The notes below the pieces were generated by a model, which was not told the DNA's origin, ran no database searches, and worked only from the letters and a program-made list of their open reading frames with translations. The position numbers and the translations under genes were made by a program. This document shows, piece by piece, positions 44,724 to 55,538 of a stretch of DNA of 64,000 nucleotides (position 1 is its first letter; each line of letters opens with the position of its first letter). The DNA comes from Boswellia sacra (lineage: Eukaryota; Streptophyta; Magnoliopsida; Sapindales; Burseraceae): NCBI GenBank assembly GCA_013180625.2, contig SNVD02015992.1, positions 1 to 64,000 of the forward strand, read 5' to 3'.

Positions 44724-46380
44724 CTACTGCTGTTGTGGTTTTGATAACAATTTGAACTGTTTTGATCTCTTATGCAAAAGATTCAATAGTTTAAAGCATC
44801 TAGGCCTAATGTGTCTCTTTTTATCACAAAAATAACAAGTAGGAATGAATTTCTTTACCTTTTCAAGACTAGATTTGAAAGAACTTAGTGGAGAGACAAA
44901 TGTCTCACTGCTCTTGGAATCAGGGCTTGACTTTAAAGAGTTAAATTCTGAATTCTTACCTAATGTTGGGGTTTTCACAAAAACTGTTTTTGATGAAGTT
45001 GCAACATTACCTTCTATATACCCCAATCCATGTTTGTTGGAGTTGTCTCTTCTAAGACTCAAGACCTGATCAAGTTTGGCTGCTCCAATTTTGAGTTGAT
45101 CAACACACCTCTTGCTTTCAACTAGGTCTTTTGTGATTTTCTCAATATGTGTTGTTTTGCCTGTCAAAACAGTCTCCAGCTCTGAGATACGACTTTCAGC
45201 ATAGGATTTTTCACTTTCCAACACCTCAATCTTCTTCTTCAAGATTTTGATTTCTTCCTTCTGATTTAGCCATTCACCATAGAGTGCGTTGTATGTCTCT
45301 TGCAACTCTTTATAGTATTCTGGTCCATCTTCTCCATCAGAATGATCAACGCTGGTTCTGTAAATTTTTGTTATGTCAGACATAACAGTTTTCCCTTTAT
45401 CAGCTGCAGATGTAGTAAATGCAACAAAGTTGCTCATGCAATCTTGATCTTTTGACTCCGATTCTAATTCATCACTCCAGGTTGCTGTCAGCTTCTTCTT
45501 GAGATTAGCACACTCAAATTGAATATGTCCATAACCAGAACATTCATAACACTGAATCTGCCCTTTCTTTTCAGGTTGTTTTGACTTCTTCTTGTCATTC
45601 TCTTTGTTGAACTTTCTGAATTTTTTATCACTTGAGTTTGATGGCTTTCCTTGATTCTTTTACCTGAAATTTCTTTTCATGAACTTGACATAATTTCTTG
45701 TTAGAAAAGTAATCTATTTAGAATCAATTTCATCAAGCTCATCATTACTTTCATCATCACATTTTTCAGTTTTCACATTGAATGCAATGCTTTTACCTTT
45801 TTGCTTCCTAGTACTCTGATTAATTTCAAAGTTTTGGAGAATGCCTATCAGTTCATTAACCCTCATCTCATTAGTGTTTTTAACTTCCTCAATGGCTAAA
45901 ATTTTAGGTTGAAATTTATCTGGAATAGACCTAATTATCTTGCTAACAATTTCTACATCAGTAAAAGTTTTGCCAAGCATGTATGCCGAATTTGTAATGT
46001 GACATATCTTAGAGTAAAACTCAGAAATTGACTCATCCTCATACATCATCAGATTTTCAAATTGAGAATTTAATCTCATCAATTTAGATCTTTTAACAGA
46101 TGCAGTACCTTCATGTTTTACCTCAAGTATGTCCTATGCTTCTTTGGCCACTTTGCATCTTGAAATCTGTCCGAAGTTGTTTAAGTCCACTGCAGCAAAG
46201 ATTGCGTTAAGAGCTTTTGAATTCCAGCTGAAACGTCGGTATTCTTCATCAGTCCATTCATCCTTTAGATTGGCTTCGAAATCACCAAAAGCATTCACCT
46301 TCGTTTGTGGTGTCCATCCTTTAAGCACACTAGTCCTTGCCTTGTCATCAAGAGATTTGATATACATCATCTCTACCTTC
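44724..46380 (-). pseudogene. Copia-2 gag with zinc knuckles and coiled coil
   Basis: The capsid part (46370-45714 in two pieces; a stop lies near 46135) has WTPQTKVNAFGDFEANLKDEW-type sequence, then the ISEFYSKICHIT and NEMRVNELIGILQNFE blocks. A CCHC region lies near 45520-45560. An acidic linker, a coiled coil (45100-45330, EEIKILKKKIEVLESEK) and a second cysteine cluster (CYFCDKKRHIRPRC, about 44800-44840) follow. This two-cluster layout with a coiled coil is shared with Copia-1. Confidence 0.85.
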
Positions 46381-46500
46381 TAATATGAATAATTACTATC
46401 ATCAAGGATAGGTGGTTGTGTTCCGGATCCTCTATTGCGAATAAACTTCATTCTTCCAGATCAGCCTGATCGTTTTCTTCACTTGTCTATTAGTGAATCT

Positions 46501-46512
46501 GCTCTGATACCA
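46501..46512 (-). promoter_or_regulatory. Primer binding site, initiator tRNA-Met type
   Basis: The minus strand reads TGGTATCAGAGC, a perfect 12-nt match to the 3' end complement of initiator tRNA-Met, two bases from the LTR end at 46515. Confidence 0.93.
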
Positions 46513-46514
46513 AT

Positions 46515-47652
46515 TGAGAGTTCTGGAAGTATGCAGTTATGAGAAATATAACAATAAACTGCAAAGTAAATCGGCACAGAAGGATTTTTACGTGGTTTGG
46601 TTAGAAAACCTACATCCACGGACAACTATAGAGCTCCAATTCACTAAGTTCTTGTTTGCACAATCTTTAGGACCTTTTACAGTGCTGACTCACCCTCACA
46701 CATTGACCTAATCTTTGTAAAACAAAATCTTCACAAAGATCTTAAACTTTAGTGACACTGCTCACTCTCTGTCGTAGATAACTTAACAACACACTGTTAA
46801 GTTATACATAACACACAACGTCTGACATTGAATTACATAAACACTTAACCCGCAAGTTATCCCAAGTGTCTACTAACTCACATAGACTCAATCAATAACT
46901 CATGTAAGATTTCTACCACTCATACATGAATCAAGAGACTCAAAGAATCAAATTGAAGAAGCATCCCAATTTGCGTTGAAGCTCTTCTATCAATTCATGG
47001 AATGCCAAAATCAAGACTCTCTCGAAAACACAATCAAATCAGCTAACTCGCCAATCTATCTTCTACGTGATCAGCCCACCAGTTATGTAAATATAACATG
47101 GTATATATATTGAAAGGCCTGGACGAAATCTCATTTAGAATCATGTAAAAAATTCTAATCAAAATCATATTAGGATAAGGAGAAATATAATAGGAAGTGT
47201 TATAATTAAACTCCTAAAAGAATTTGGACGCAAATAAATATTCTCATATTTTATTTGGAATACAAGATACTATATCCTAATCTTAAGGGGATATTTATTA
47301 TAAATCAAATACTTCCTAAAATATAAATCTAGAAACAATAAAATAAGAATTAAAATAATATTTCTGTTTCATCACAAGTTAGACAAAAATCAGCATGTGC
47401 ATGGCACATGCAAGTTGACACCATCAATCTCATCACCAACATTCTCGGCACAACTATCCAACACTCGACGCTCGATAATATTGACTAACAGTCTCGACAC
47501 TTGACACAGTCTCGATACTTGATAAAATCTTGAAACTCGACAAAATCTCGACACTAGACAAAATCTCGACATGACAACAACTCGACACTAGACAAAATCT
47601 CGACACGACAACAACTCTACACTAGACAAAATCTCGACACTCGACACCAACA
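46515..47652 (-). repeat. 5' LTR of Copia-2
   Basis: On the minus strand it starts TGTTGGTGTCGAG (47652) and ends ACTCTCA (46515), 1138 bp, TG...CA. A TATATATA box is near 47100. The first 200 bp are a heptamer array. The outer flank GTAAC followed by copia RT sequence marks the insertion into Copia-3. Confidence 0.85.
47455..47652 (-). repeat. TGTCGAG heptamer array at the start of the Copia-2 LTR
   Basis: On the minus strand it is built from TGTCGAG, TGTCTAG and TGTCAAG-like units joined by ATTTTGTC and TTGTTGTC spacers. Units of about 21 and 37 bp can be followed. The same heptamer dominates the Tekay LTRs, although the elements belong to different superfamilies. The Ser/Arg/Val-rich ORF here is a repeat artefact. 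Confidence 0.88.
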
Positions 47653-49500
47653 GTAACAATCTTTCTTGGAATTTTGCATGGCATATTTGGCCAAAATATT
47701 GTCTATGTAGGAAGCCTGAGACAATGCTACTTTCTTGTTCTTCCTATCCCTTATTAATTGGATGCCAAGAATATAACTAGCCTCTCCCAAATCTTTCATT
47801 TGGAATTGCTCAGCCAGCCAAAGCTTTATCGATGATAATACCCCTATATCATTCCCAATGAGTAGAATATCATGAACATAAAAAATAAGAAAAAGAACCT
47901 TATTGTCTTGTATTCTTTTGTAGGCACATGGTTCATCTACATTTTGAATAAAACCATAAGTTTTAATTGTTTGATCAAACCTTATGTTCCAAGACCTAGA
48001 TGCTTATTTAAGATCATAATTTGATCTCACCAATCTGCAAACTTTTTGCTCTTGGCATTTTTCTATGAAACCCTCTGTTACATCATATAGATGTTTTCAT
48101 CAGGATTTTCATACAAAAATGCAGTCTTGACGTCCATTTGCCATATCTCATAATTATAATGAGCAACAATTGATAAGAGAAGCTACTAGCGAGAAGGTCT
48201 TATCATAATCGTTCCCTTCTTTCTAGGTATAAACCCTTAGCCACTAGCCTTGCCTTGAAGTTTTCTACCTTCCTATCAACTCCTCTCTTTCTCTTGTAGA
48301 CCCACTTGAACCCAATGGGTTTTATCCCTTCAGGTACCTCTATAAGCTCCTGGACAGAATTAGAATACATGGATTCTATTTTTGATCCCATAGCCTTTTG
48401 CCAATTATTAGCATTAGCATTTTGTAGATTACTTCTTCATAAGTGGCAAGATCAGATTCATTCTCTTTAGTACCTTATGATACTCCAATGAATCTATCAG
48501 GTTGTCTCACAATTCTCCCACTACGATAAGGCACCATTGGAGGTTGTGTTACTGGAACTTGTGTTTGATATGTTGTAGAAGTACTGCTCGAACCTTTGAA
48601 ACTTGTATCTCTGGTCAGATAAGAATTGGTTTCTTCAGACATTTCTTCTAAAACAACTTTGCTTTTAGGCTTATGGTTACTTATATAGTCATCTTCTACA
48701 TCTTTTAAGAAAGTTATAGTCATACTGTCAAATACTTTCTTATCAGATTGACTATAGAAGTAATACTCAATATCCTATAAACAAACATAGTTTTGTTTTA
48801 GCACCTAACTTGTCCCTATTATCCTTTAGCACGTGTGCTAGACAACCCTAAATAGGAATATGGTGTAAACTAGTTTTACAGCCACTCCATATTTCCATGG
48901 GTGTCTTTGGAACAAATTTGGAGGGAGCTAGGTTTAGAAGGTATGCTACTGTTTGTAAGGCATATCCCTAAAAACTATTGGGCCGAGTTGAATAACTCAT
49001 CATGTGCTTTACCATATCCAAAAGAGTTCTATTTCTTCTCTCTTACACACCATTTTGTTGTGGTGTTCCTGGTGCAGTGAGTCAGGAAACTATACCATTA
49101 TCTTTCAGGTATTCGTCAAACTCACTTGAGAGGTATTCACTACCACGATCTGATCGTAATGATTTTATACTTTTACCTAATTGCTTCTCAACCTCTATAC
49201 TATACTTTTTGAACTTTTCAAAAGCTTCAGATTTTTGGTGCATTAGGTAAATTTAGCATATCTTGAGTAATCATTAGTGAAAGTGATGAAATACCCAAAA
49301 CCCCACTGGCTTCAACACTAATTGGTCCACATACATCTGTGTGTACCAATTCTAAACATTCTTTGGCTTGATATCCCTTGGCCGTAAATGGCCTTTTAGG
49401 CATCTTTCCTTCTAGGCATGATTCACAAGTTGGTAAAGGTTTAACCTCTAACTGACTTAATGGCCCATCTGTGAAGGGGGCTTTCATGCGACCAAGACAC
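47653..49500 (-). mobile_element. Copia-3: truncated Ty1/copia element of another lineage
   Basis: On the minus strand: a pre-integrase/integrase start (LPTCESCLEGKMPKRPFTAKG, ECLELVHTDVCGPISVEA, 49227-49500) and integrase remnants to 48780. A linker with YRSGRIVRQPDRF (48475-48723) and RT segments follow (KWVYKRKRG..., 48203-48391). The piece MKDLGEASYILGIQLIRDR...LSQASYIDNIL stops at 47653. The last is cut in mid-RT by Copia-2. Gag, protease, the RT C-terminus, RNase H and both LTRs are missing. Sequence style differs clearly from Copia-1 and Copia-2. Confidence 0.85.
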
Positions 49501-49553
49501 TGTGTCAATGCCTCTTTCAAGACTTAAGTGAACATAAACGAGCCATGAGCACA

Positions 49554-49573
49554 TCTGGAGAATGGAGTCACCA
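49554..49573 (-). promoter_or_regulatory. Possible tRNA-Arg-type primer binding site
   Basis: The minus strand reads TGGTGACTCCATTCTCCAGA. Its first ten bases differ by one from the tRNA-Arg-complementary primer sites typical of Tat/Ogre elements (TGGCGACTCC). Downstream on the minus strand only about 50 bp separate it from Copia-3. The match is short. Confidence 0.35.
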
Positions 49574-49576
49574 CCC

Positions 49577-51000
49577 AATTATTCAATTGGCAATGAATGT
49601 GGCAATCCAATCTCTCGCTTTGGGACCTAAACTACCTTCATCCCTTCAGAGATGGGTTTGAAAAGTTAGGTACGACTCTTTCAACCTGCCTGGGTATAAA
49701 TCTGACCTCCACTTGGAAAACACCAAATAAAAATAGCTCATATTGCTACTTAGTTTGCTTAGATTGTTCGTTTTATACACACACTTCTGTTTTTATCTTC
49801 ATTAGTCACGTGGGGTAATGATTTAATCCAACAACAATTATAAACATCCATAGAAAGAGGGAGGAGAATAGATTACATTTCCATCATACATGGGGGAAGG
49901 CAAGAGGATTACAACAGTTGTTATTCAACAATAAAAATAATCCATACATTCATATACATTCAAAACTCAATAGATGATGAATTCCTCACCACCATATGTG
50001 AGTCTATTCAACATCTATTAAGCTTTTTACATGTCCATTCAAACATAGTTTACTAAGGCATTCATTCTTAGTGATGGTCCCTCACCATCAATGTGAGTCC
50101 ACCATCACTTCATGGTATCATATCATTATACTTCTTAATATACAAACATTCATATATTGACAAATAAATTATAAGTCAAAGAAAGCCATAATCTAATATC
50201 ATGGCATTCTAGCCTAGATTTTGATAAATTCTATCATGGCAATTCTACCTATTGCTTATTCTAGCATAATTCACATCAATTATCATGACATTTCTAGCCT
50301 AACAAGTCATTCATGGCATATTCTAGCCTAATTTAAACAATTGAAATCAATCATAGCTATTCTAGCTCAAGCAAGACATTCAAGGGAAAAACAGTAATTC
50401 TTATCTATTACATGCTATTTCCTAGCATTCATTAAAGCAAATAAATTTTTCTAACATGATTCTAATCATGTGCTCTTAAGCATAATTCTAAACATGTTCT
50501 CCTAGTCATGATTCTAAGCATTTACAAACAAAGTAAATTCCTAAGCATGATTCTTAAAAAGGAAGGATTACGTACTTACCTCGACATGTTTATCTATCTT
50601 GCAAAACAAATTGGGTTAGCACAATTCATAATAACCCTAAACATGCTCCTAAGCATAAAATTAAAGCCTAAACTTGCTTCTTCTAAAGAAAAATAAAGGA
50701 GAAAATGGGAGGGAGGAGAGAATTTTGCTCTTAAGACGTACCCTTTCCAGATTTAGAGCAATAAAATGCCTCAAAAAATATTTATACTGGAAAAGACTTA
50801 TCGGATTCTCGAGCGTGTCTTCAAGAGGGAGAAAGATGATTTTATTTGACAATCAAATGTGTCTTGCAAAGTGAGAGAAGGGGGATTTATATAGGAGAGG
50901 GGTGAAGATGAAAAAGGAAGTTTTTTAAGCTAATTTTTGAAAATAAACCAACAAGGGCCGGGCGGCTATTTCCAGATGACCGAGCGACCATTTGACAAAC
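49577..51000 (-). repeat. Probable LTR of the Tat-like element
   Basis: On the minus strand a TATATAAA box (plus 50886-50893) lies about 1.3 kb upstream of the possible primer site at 49554. The stretch has no coding sequence. It contains word repeats such as 'catggcattctagcc' and 'catgattctaa' around 50180-50540. The LTR start was not found, so the right limit is a guess; no second LTR copy is in the window for comparison. Confidence 0.4.
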
Positions 51001-51659
51001 CGGCCATTAGCCAATAGTTGGGTGGCTGTCAGATAGCCGATGGCTGTTTGATGGCTGGCTGATCAATATCTCTTCAGCCCTTTTCTTTTTTGTCATCTTT
51101 CGATGCAGTCCCTTTAGACCTTTGTTCTTTTGAACGTATATAACTTCTCAAGTTCAACTATGATTTACAATCCGCAAATTTTTACAAAAACCAGACAACT
51201 ATAGCTTTGCAAAGGTAAATGACTCATCATCAAATTCATCCTAGATTACTTTCTGTGATTTTTCAAAGTCATGTGTCAGTTTTCGGGACTCTTCACCAAC
51301 TCCTTCTCACCCTTCTCTTCTTGACCCTCAGGGGCAAGTTGATCATTTTCTTTGCTCGAAATTTACCTTCATTTCATTGTCGAGCGTCAAAAATTCAGTG
51401 TCTACAGCTTACTCCCTACTTTGGAGAGGTTTATGAGACACAAAAATTGACAATGTACTCTTACTTTGTCTTTCTTTCTTCCATCAAACATTTTGGAGTT
51501 CATCCTCCTTCTTTCAGACTTTCTTGTCATCTTCTTCTACTCTCACAAAAATTGTGTCCATTCAAGGACTAATGTGTCCATCTAAAGGCTGAGGTGCCTG
51601 TCTAAGGGAAGATGTGCCCATCTAAGGGCGAATGTGCCCGTTCAAGCCAGAAAGCATCC

Positions 51660-52310
51660 TTATGATGCTATAATAAACCACTCTTCAGTGCACTTATTTT
51701 TTAGGGTTTTTAACACTCTTCAGTGCACCTGCTTCTAAGGATTTAAAACACTCTTAAGTGCACCTACTTCTTAGGATTTTCAACACTCTTTAGTGCACCT
51801 CTTATTAGGGCTTTGCCTATTCTAAGGGCTTAAAACATTCTTAAGTGCACCTACTTCTTAGGGTTTTCAACACTCTTCAGTGTGCCTCTTCTTAGGGCTT
51901 GTGCCTATTCTTAGGGTTTAAAACACTCTTAAGTGCACGTACTTCTTAGAGTTTTTAACACTCTTCAGTGAGCCTCTTCCTAGGGCTTGTGCCTATTCTT
52001 AGGGCTTAAAACACTCTTAAGTGCACCTACTTCTTAGGATTTTCAACACTCTTTAGTGCACCTCTTCTTAGGGCTTGTGCCTATTCTTAGGGCTTAAAAC
52101 ACTCTTAAGTGCACTTACTTAGGGTTTTCAACACCCTTTAGTGTGCCTCTTCTTAAGGCTTGTGTCTATTCTAAAGGCTTAAAATACTGTTAAGTGCACC
52201 TACTTCTTAAGTTTTTTAAAACTCTTCAGGGTGCCTTTTCTTAGGGTTTGTGCCTATTCTAAGGGCTTAAAACACTCTTAAGTGCACCTACTTCTCAGGG
52301 TTTCCTTCTA
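51660..52310. repeat. Tandem repeat, about 87-bp unit, seven to eight copies
   Basis: The word CTCTTAAGTGCACCTACTTC (with variants) recurs at about 51751, 51838, 51926, 52014, 52102, 52187 and 52275, i.e. every 85-88 bp. Each unit also holds CACTCTTCAGTG and CTTAGGGCTTGTGCCTATTC. Units diverge moderately. It lies in the repeat-rich 3' region of the Tat-like element. Confidence 0.93.
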
Positions 52311-52919
52311 ATGCGTGCCCACTAGGAAAACTTCTATCATGCATTGCTTCGTGGTCTTTAGATCTTCTCATTCTTTGTGCCTTCTGTGTAGTATTCTTCA
52401 TTCTTCTTTGATCTCTTTAGATTTTGCATTTGTTGGGTTTCATGCCTCTCTTCTAAGTGTTCTCATGCTTCTTCCAGTCTTTGTCCTCATTGGGTTTCAT
52501 GACCTTCTTTCGAGTATTTTTGCTTTTATTCTTAATTTCTTCCGGCCCACTGGGGAAATCTCTTAAGCTCGAATTCATGTTGTTCATCATCACACTTATT
52601 GGGGATCTGTCCCTTGTCTCTGTAAATTCTTACAAGATTCAAACATTTCTAATGTAAAATCAATTTAACTTTTATGTTGTTTGGTGTGTTCCTCAACAAA
52701 TTGCTTTCTAGTATCCGAAGGAATTCTTTCACATGATTCTGATAAAAGATTATATTGATTGATGTTACTCTTCTTTCCTTGTGAGCTGTTAAACTACTGC
52801 CATGGTCGGTGCTTGTTGCTGGCTTTGTTCAAAAATTTTCTTCAATGTCTTACGACCAATGCAGAGTCGTTCTTTTTTTTTTCTCTCTCTTTTTTCTCCT
52901 CTCTTTCTACTCTTTTTCT

Positions 52920-52959
<40 letters not shown>
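52920..52959. repeat. (CT)n microsatellite in a pyrimidine-rich tract
   Basis: About 18 CT units within a longer T/C-rich stretch (52868-52970). Ser/Leu-rich ORFs in all three forward frames come from it. Confidence 0.95.
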
Positions 52960-52960
<1 letters not shown>

Positions 52961-53094
52961 CTCTCTTCTTTCTACTGTGTTACCATTTACCCTTCAAACT
53001 ATTTGACTATGAATCTTCTTCTTTTTTCAAGTCTTTCAAGGTGAACTTCAAATTTCTTCTTCAAAATTCCTTCAAATTCCTCATTCATAGTGAA

Positions 53095-53330
53095 ACAAAA
53101 GAGATGCCTTTTCAAGGTGGACGTCTTCTCATGGTAGATGCCTTCTTCGAGGTGGATTCCTTCTTTAATATGGATGCCTTCTTCAAGGAAGATTCTTCTT
53201 CTAGATAAACATCATTCTTTAAGGGAAATTCCTTCTTCAAGGTAGATGCCTTCTTTAAGAGAAACATATTTTTTTAAGAGAGATTCTTTCTTTAAAATGC
53301 ATATCTTTTTCAAGGATGATGCCTTCTTAC
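53095..53330. repeat. Degenerate short tandem repeat
   Basis: Variants of a unit of about 20 bp, CTTCAAGGTGGATGCCTTCTT, follow each other with much divergence. The plus-strand frame gives a periodic VDAFFEVDSFFNMDAFF-like peptide, a repeat product. Confidence 0.75.
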
Positions 53331-54828
53331 AAACTATTATGTCTCATCTAGACCATGTGAGCTCCTTTGAGGAAGTTTGACTTGTTCTAGGCGATTTCCA
53401 AATCTTACAAACTGAGTGTCTTCTAGACTGTACTCGCACTTCTTACGTGATTGACCATCTTAAATATTTTTTATCAAATGTGGTCTTTTTCGACTATCTT
53501 TAACTATAACAATCCTTATTATTATGATAATCCTCATCTATAAGGTTGTCCTTCTTCTGACATGTTGTATGCTAAAAAACTTCATCTAGGCATTTAGTAT
53601 ATCATGTTGCTTCAAGTGATTATTATATCTCATCGAGACTAAGCTGCTTGTCCAAGTAACTTGTACATCAAACTGCTTATATTCCTATTTCTTTTATGGT
53701 TACCCTTAGTATTTCATACTGCATTGTGATTCTACAAAACTTCGTCATTTTTGGGCCGTATACCATTCTGGTAAGTCTTTTGACTATGTATTTCTCATGT
53801 TTCTTATCATTCTTCAGTCAATTGTTAGTCATAAAATGTAACACTATACAATGCAATATGGGTACCACGAGTCTTTCGTGTGCAGGATACTTCCCATGGG
53901 TATGTTATAAATGTCTCATTATTAGTAGGTAAAACGCTACTCTATACTTCACGTATGCATGGCTCCTATCGTAATAGTTTTTTTAACTATATCATTCCTT
54001 TGCTTGGACTGGACGAGTCGTCAAGAGGTTGCTCGTCTAGATTAGAAGGTTGAACATCTTTAGGTTTAGGTTGTTGTTTCTTCAATTGATGTTGATGATA
54101 AGTAAAGACTATCACCATCGGCCTTCTTTTTCCTTTCTACTTTTCTTCACCCCTTTCAATGCCTCTTCTCACAGTTCAACATGTCTAAGTTTCTTCCAAG
54201 ACTCTCCAATCCCTTTTAAAGCCTTTAAAAGATACAGATTGGAAATAACTCAGATCCGTTGGTCTTTATCATTTGAAGTTCCTTCGTCATGTCAAGCTTG
54301 ACGTCCCTTTTCTTAAGGACTATAGAACTTTTTGGGGTTTTCACGATCATATCTTCCGTTTCAATGGGCAAGAGTACTGCCCTCTGTATGAGAAATTTTC
54401 TGCTATACTCGGTGGTCACTCATCCAGTTCTGAGAGCATATTCTTTCTACTATCTAGATACCATCAACATCTGATCTCGCCCACTTCTTTGACTTTCCAA
54501 TTTCCACTATAGGCATTCGTACCAAGGGTAGTAGAGTGACATTATCTTCCATCATGCCTTTGCTCGAAATGATGGATAGGATTTCGTTTGGTTAGCTTCG
54601 CCTATTTCAGCTTTGCCTTCTCGCACAATTTCTACTAGTCTCATCGGACGGTCTCAGAGATCGATATCTTGTGACCATCATTCGTCAGATGGGACCTGGT
54701 CTCAGGTGTTCCTTTGATTTGGGCCGAGACGTTGATTAGACTGGACCAAGTCAAGGTTGACCCAAGTCAGAGGTTTGGTGGCAATCTTCTACTTCTTCAG
54801 GTTCTTTCTTCATCTCCTTTTTTTTATG

Positions 54829-55050
54829 CTCTAACTTTTGCCTAAGTCGTCCTTTTTGGGTTTTTGACTTAGTGAGCTTGCCCTAACTTTTGCCTGAGTC
54901 ATTCTTTCTAGATTCTCAACTCAGCGAGCTTTTCTTTTTGCTCATGCCCTAATTTTTGCCTAAACTACCCTTTTCGGGTTTTCAGCTTAGCGGGCTTGCC
55001 TTAATTTTTGCCTAAGCCACCCCTTTCAGGTTTTCGACTTAGTAGGCTTC
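54829..55050. repeat. Tandem repeat, about 52-bp unit, four copies
   Basis: Units start near 54829, 54881, 54947 and 54999. Consensus features are CCCTAATTTTTGCCTAAG, CTTTTCGGGTTTTC and GACTTAGCGAGCTTG. The second copy is longer. It sits between the two recognisable blocks of the antisense ORF. Confidence 0.85.
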
Positions 55051-55538
55051 TTTTCTTATTTTACTTTGTTTCTTTTTCTCAGATTTGGTTACAAGAGAGA
55101 TTATTCATTCTAGTATTGCCTGAAGGGGATATTTCTTGTTATAGTCCTCGGTGTCATATAGGGAGGAGGCTCGAGAGACGTTTTTCTTGGATTGAATGGC
55201 TTTGAGTCATTCCTGATACCTAGATTTGCTAGTACTATCCATGGTGGAGGCTTGAGCATGTGACATTAAGGACATATATTGCATGCATGCCTCAGGTTTC
55301 ACCCACAGTTCGTTCTATGATCTTGTCAGGCTGCGTCAATAGTATGGTCTGAAACAAAGGATTGTGGATTCACTGACTGCTTTTGTCTTGGGAGATTGTT
55401 TACTCATTATCTAGAGCATGTGAGAGATTTTAGGCTCATCGGACCATTGAGAAGAATCTATTTCATGATCCTGATTTTAAGACAGACAACTGATACAAAG
55501 ACTGGGTGAACTTTCAGGCTTCCTTTCTTAACCCTGTT

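Larger units (their letters stand above)
41266..47652 (-). mobile_element. Copia-2: Sirevirus-like Ty1/copia element lacking its 3' LTR
   Basis: Minus strand: 5' LTR 46515-47652, tRNA-Met primer site at 46501-46512, gag, protease, integrase, RT, RNase H and 3' UTR down to 41266. The RNase H (SKKQNSISLSTAEAKYIAAGSCC, SRTKHIDIRYHFIREL) and the long gag with coiled coil fit SIRE/Maximus. It is less decayed than Copia-1 of the same family. It was inserted into Copia-3: the word GTAAC follows its LTR at 47653. The 3' LTR and the rest of Copia-3 expected on the left are absent. Confidence 0.9.

Noticed and set aside
51660..52310. CRISPR-like regular spacing
   Set aside because: The whole 87-bp unit repeats with no unique spacers, and the context is a plant retrotransposon.
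52759..53208. 149-codon Phe/Ser/Leu-rich ORF resembling a membrane protein
   Set aside because: It is a pyrimidine-rich and CT-microsatellite translation present in all three forward frames, followed by a degenerate tandem repeat.
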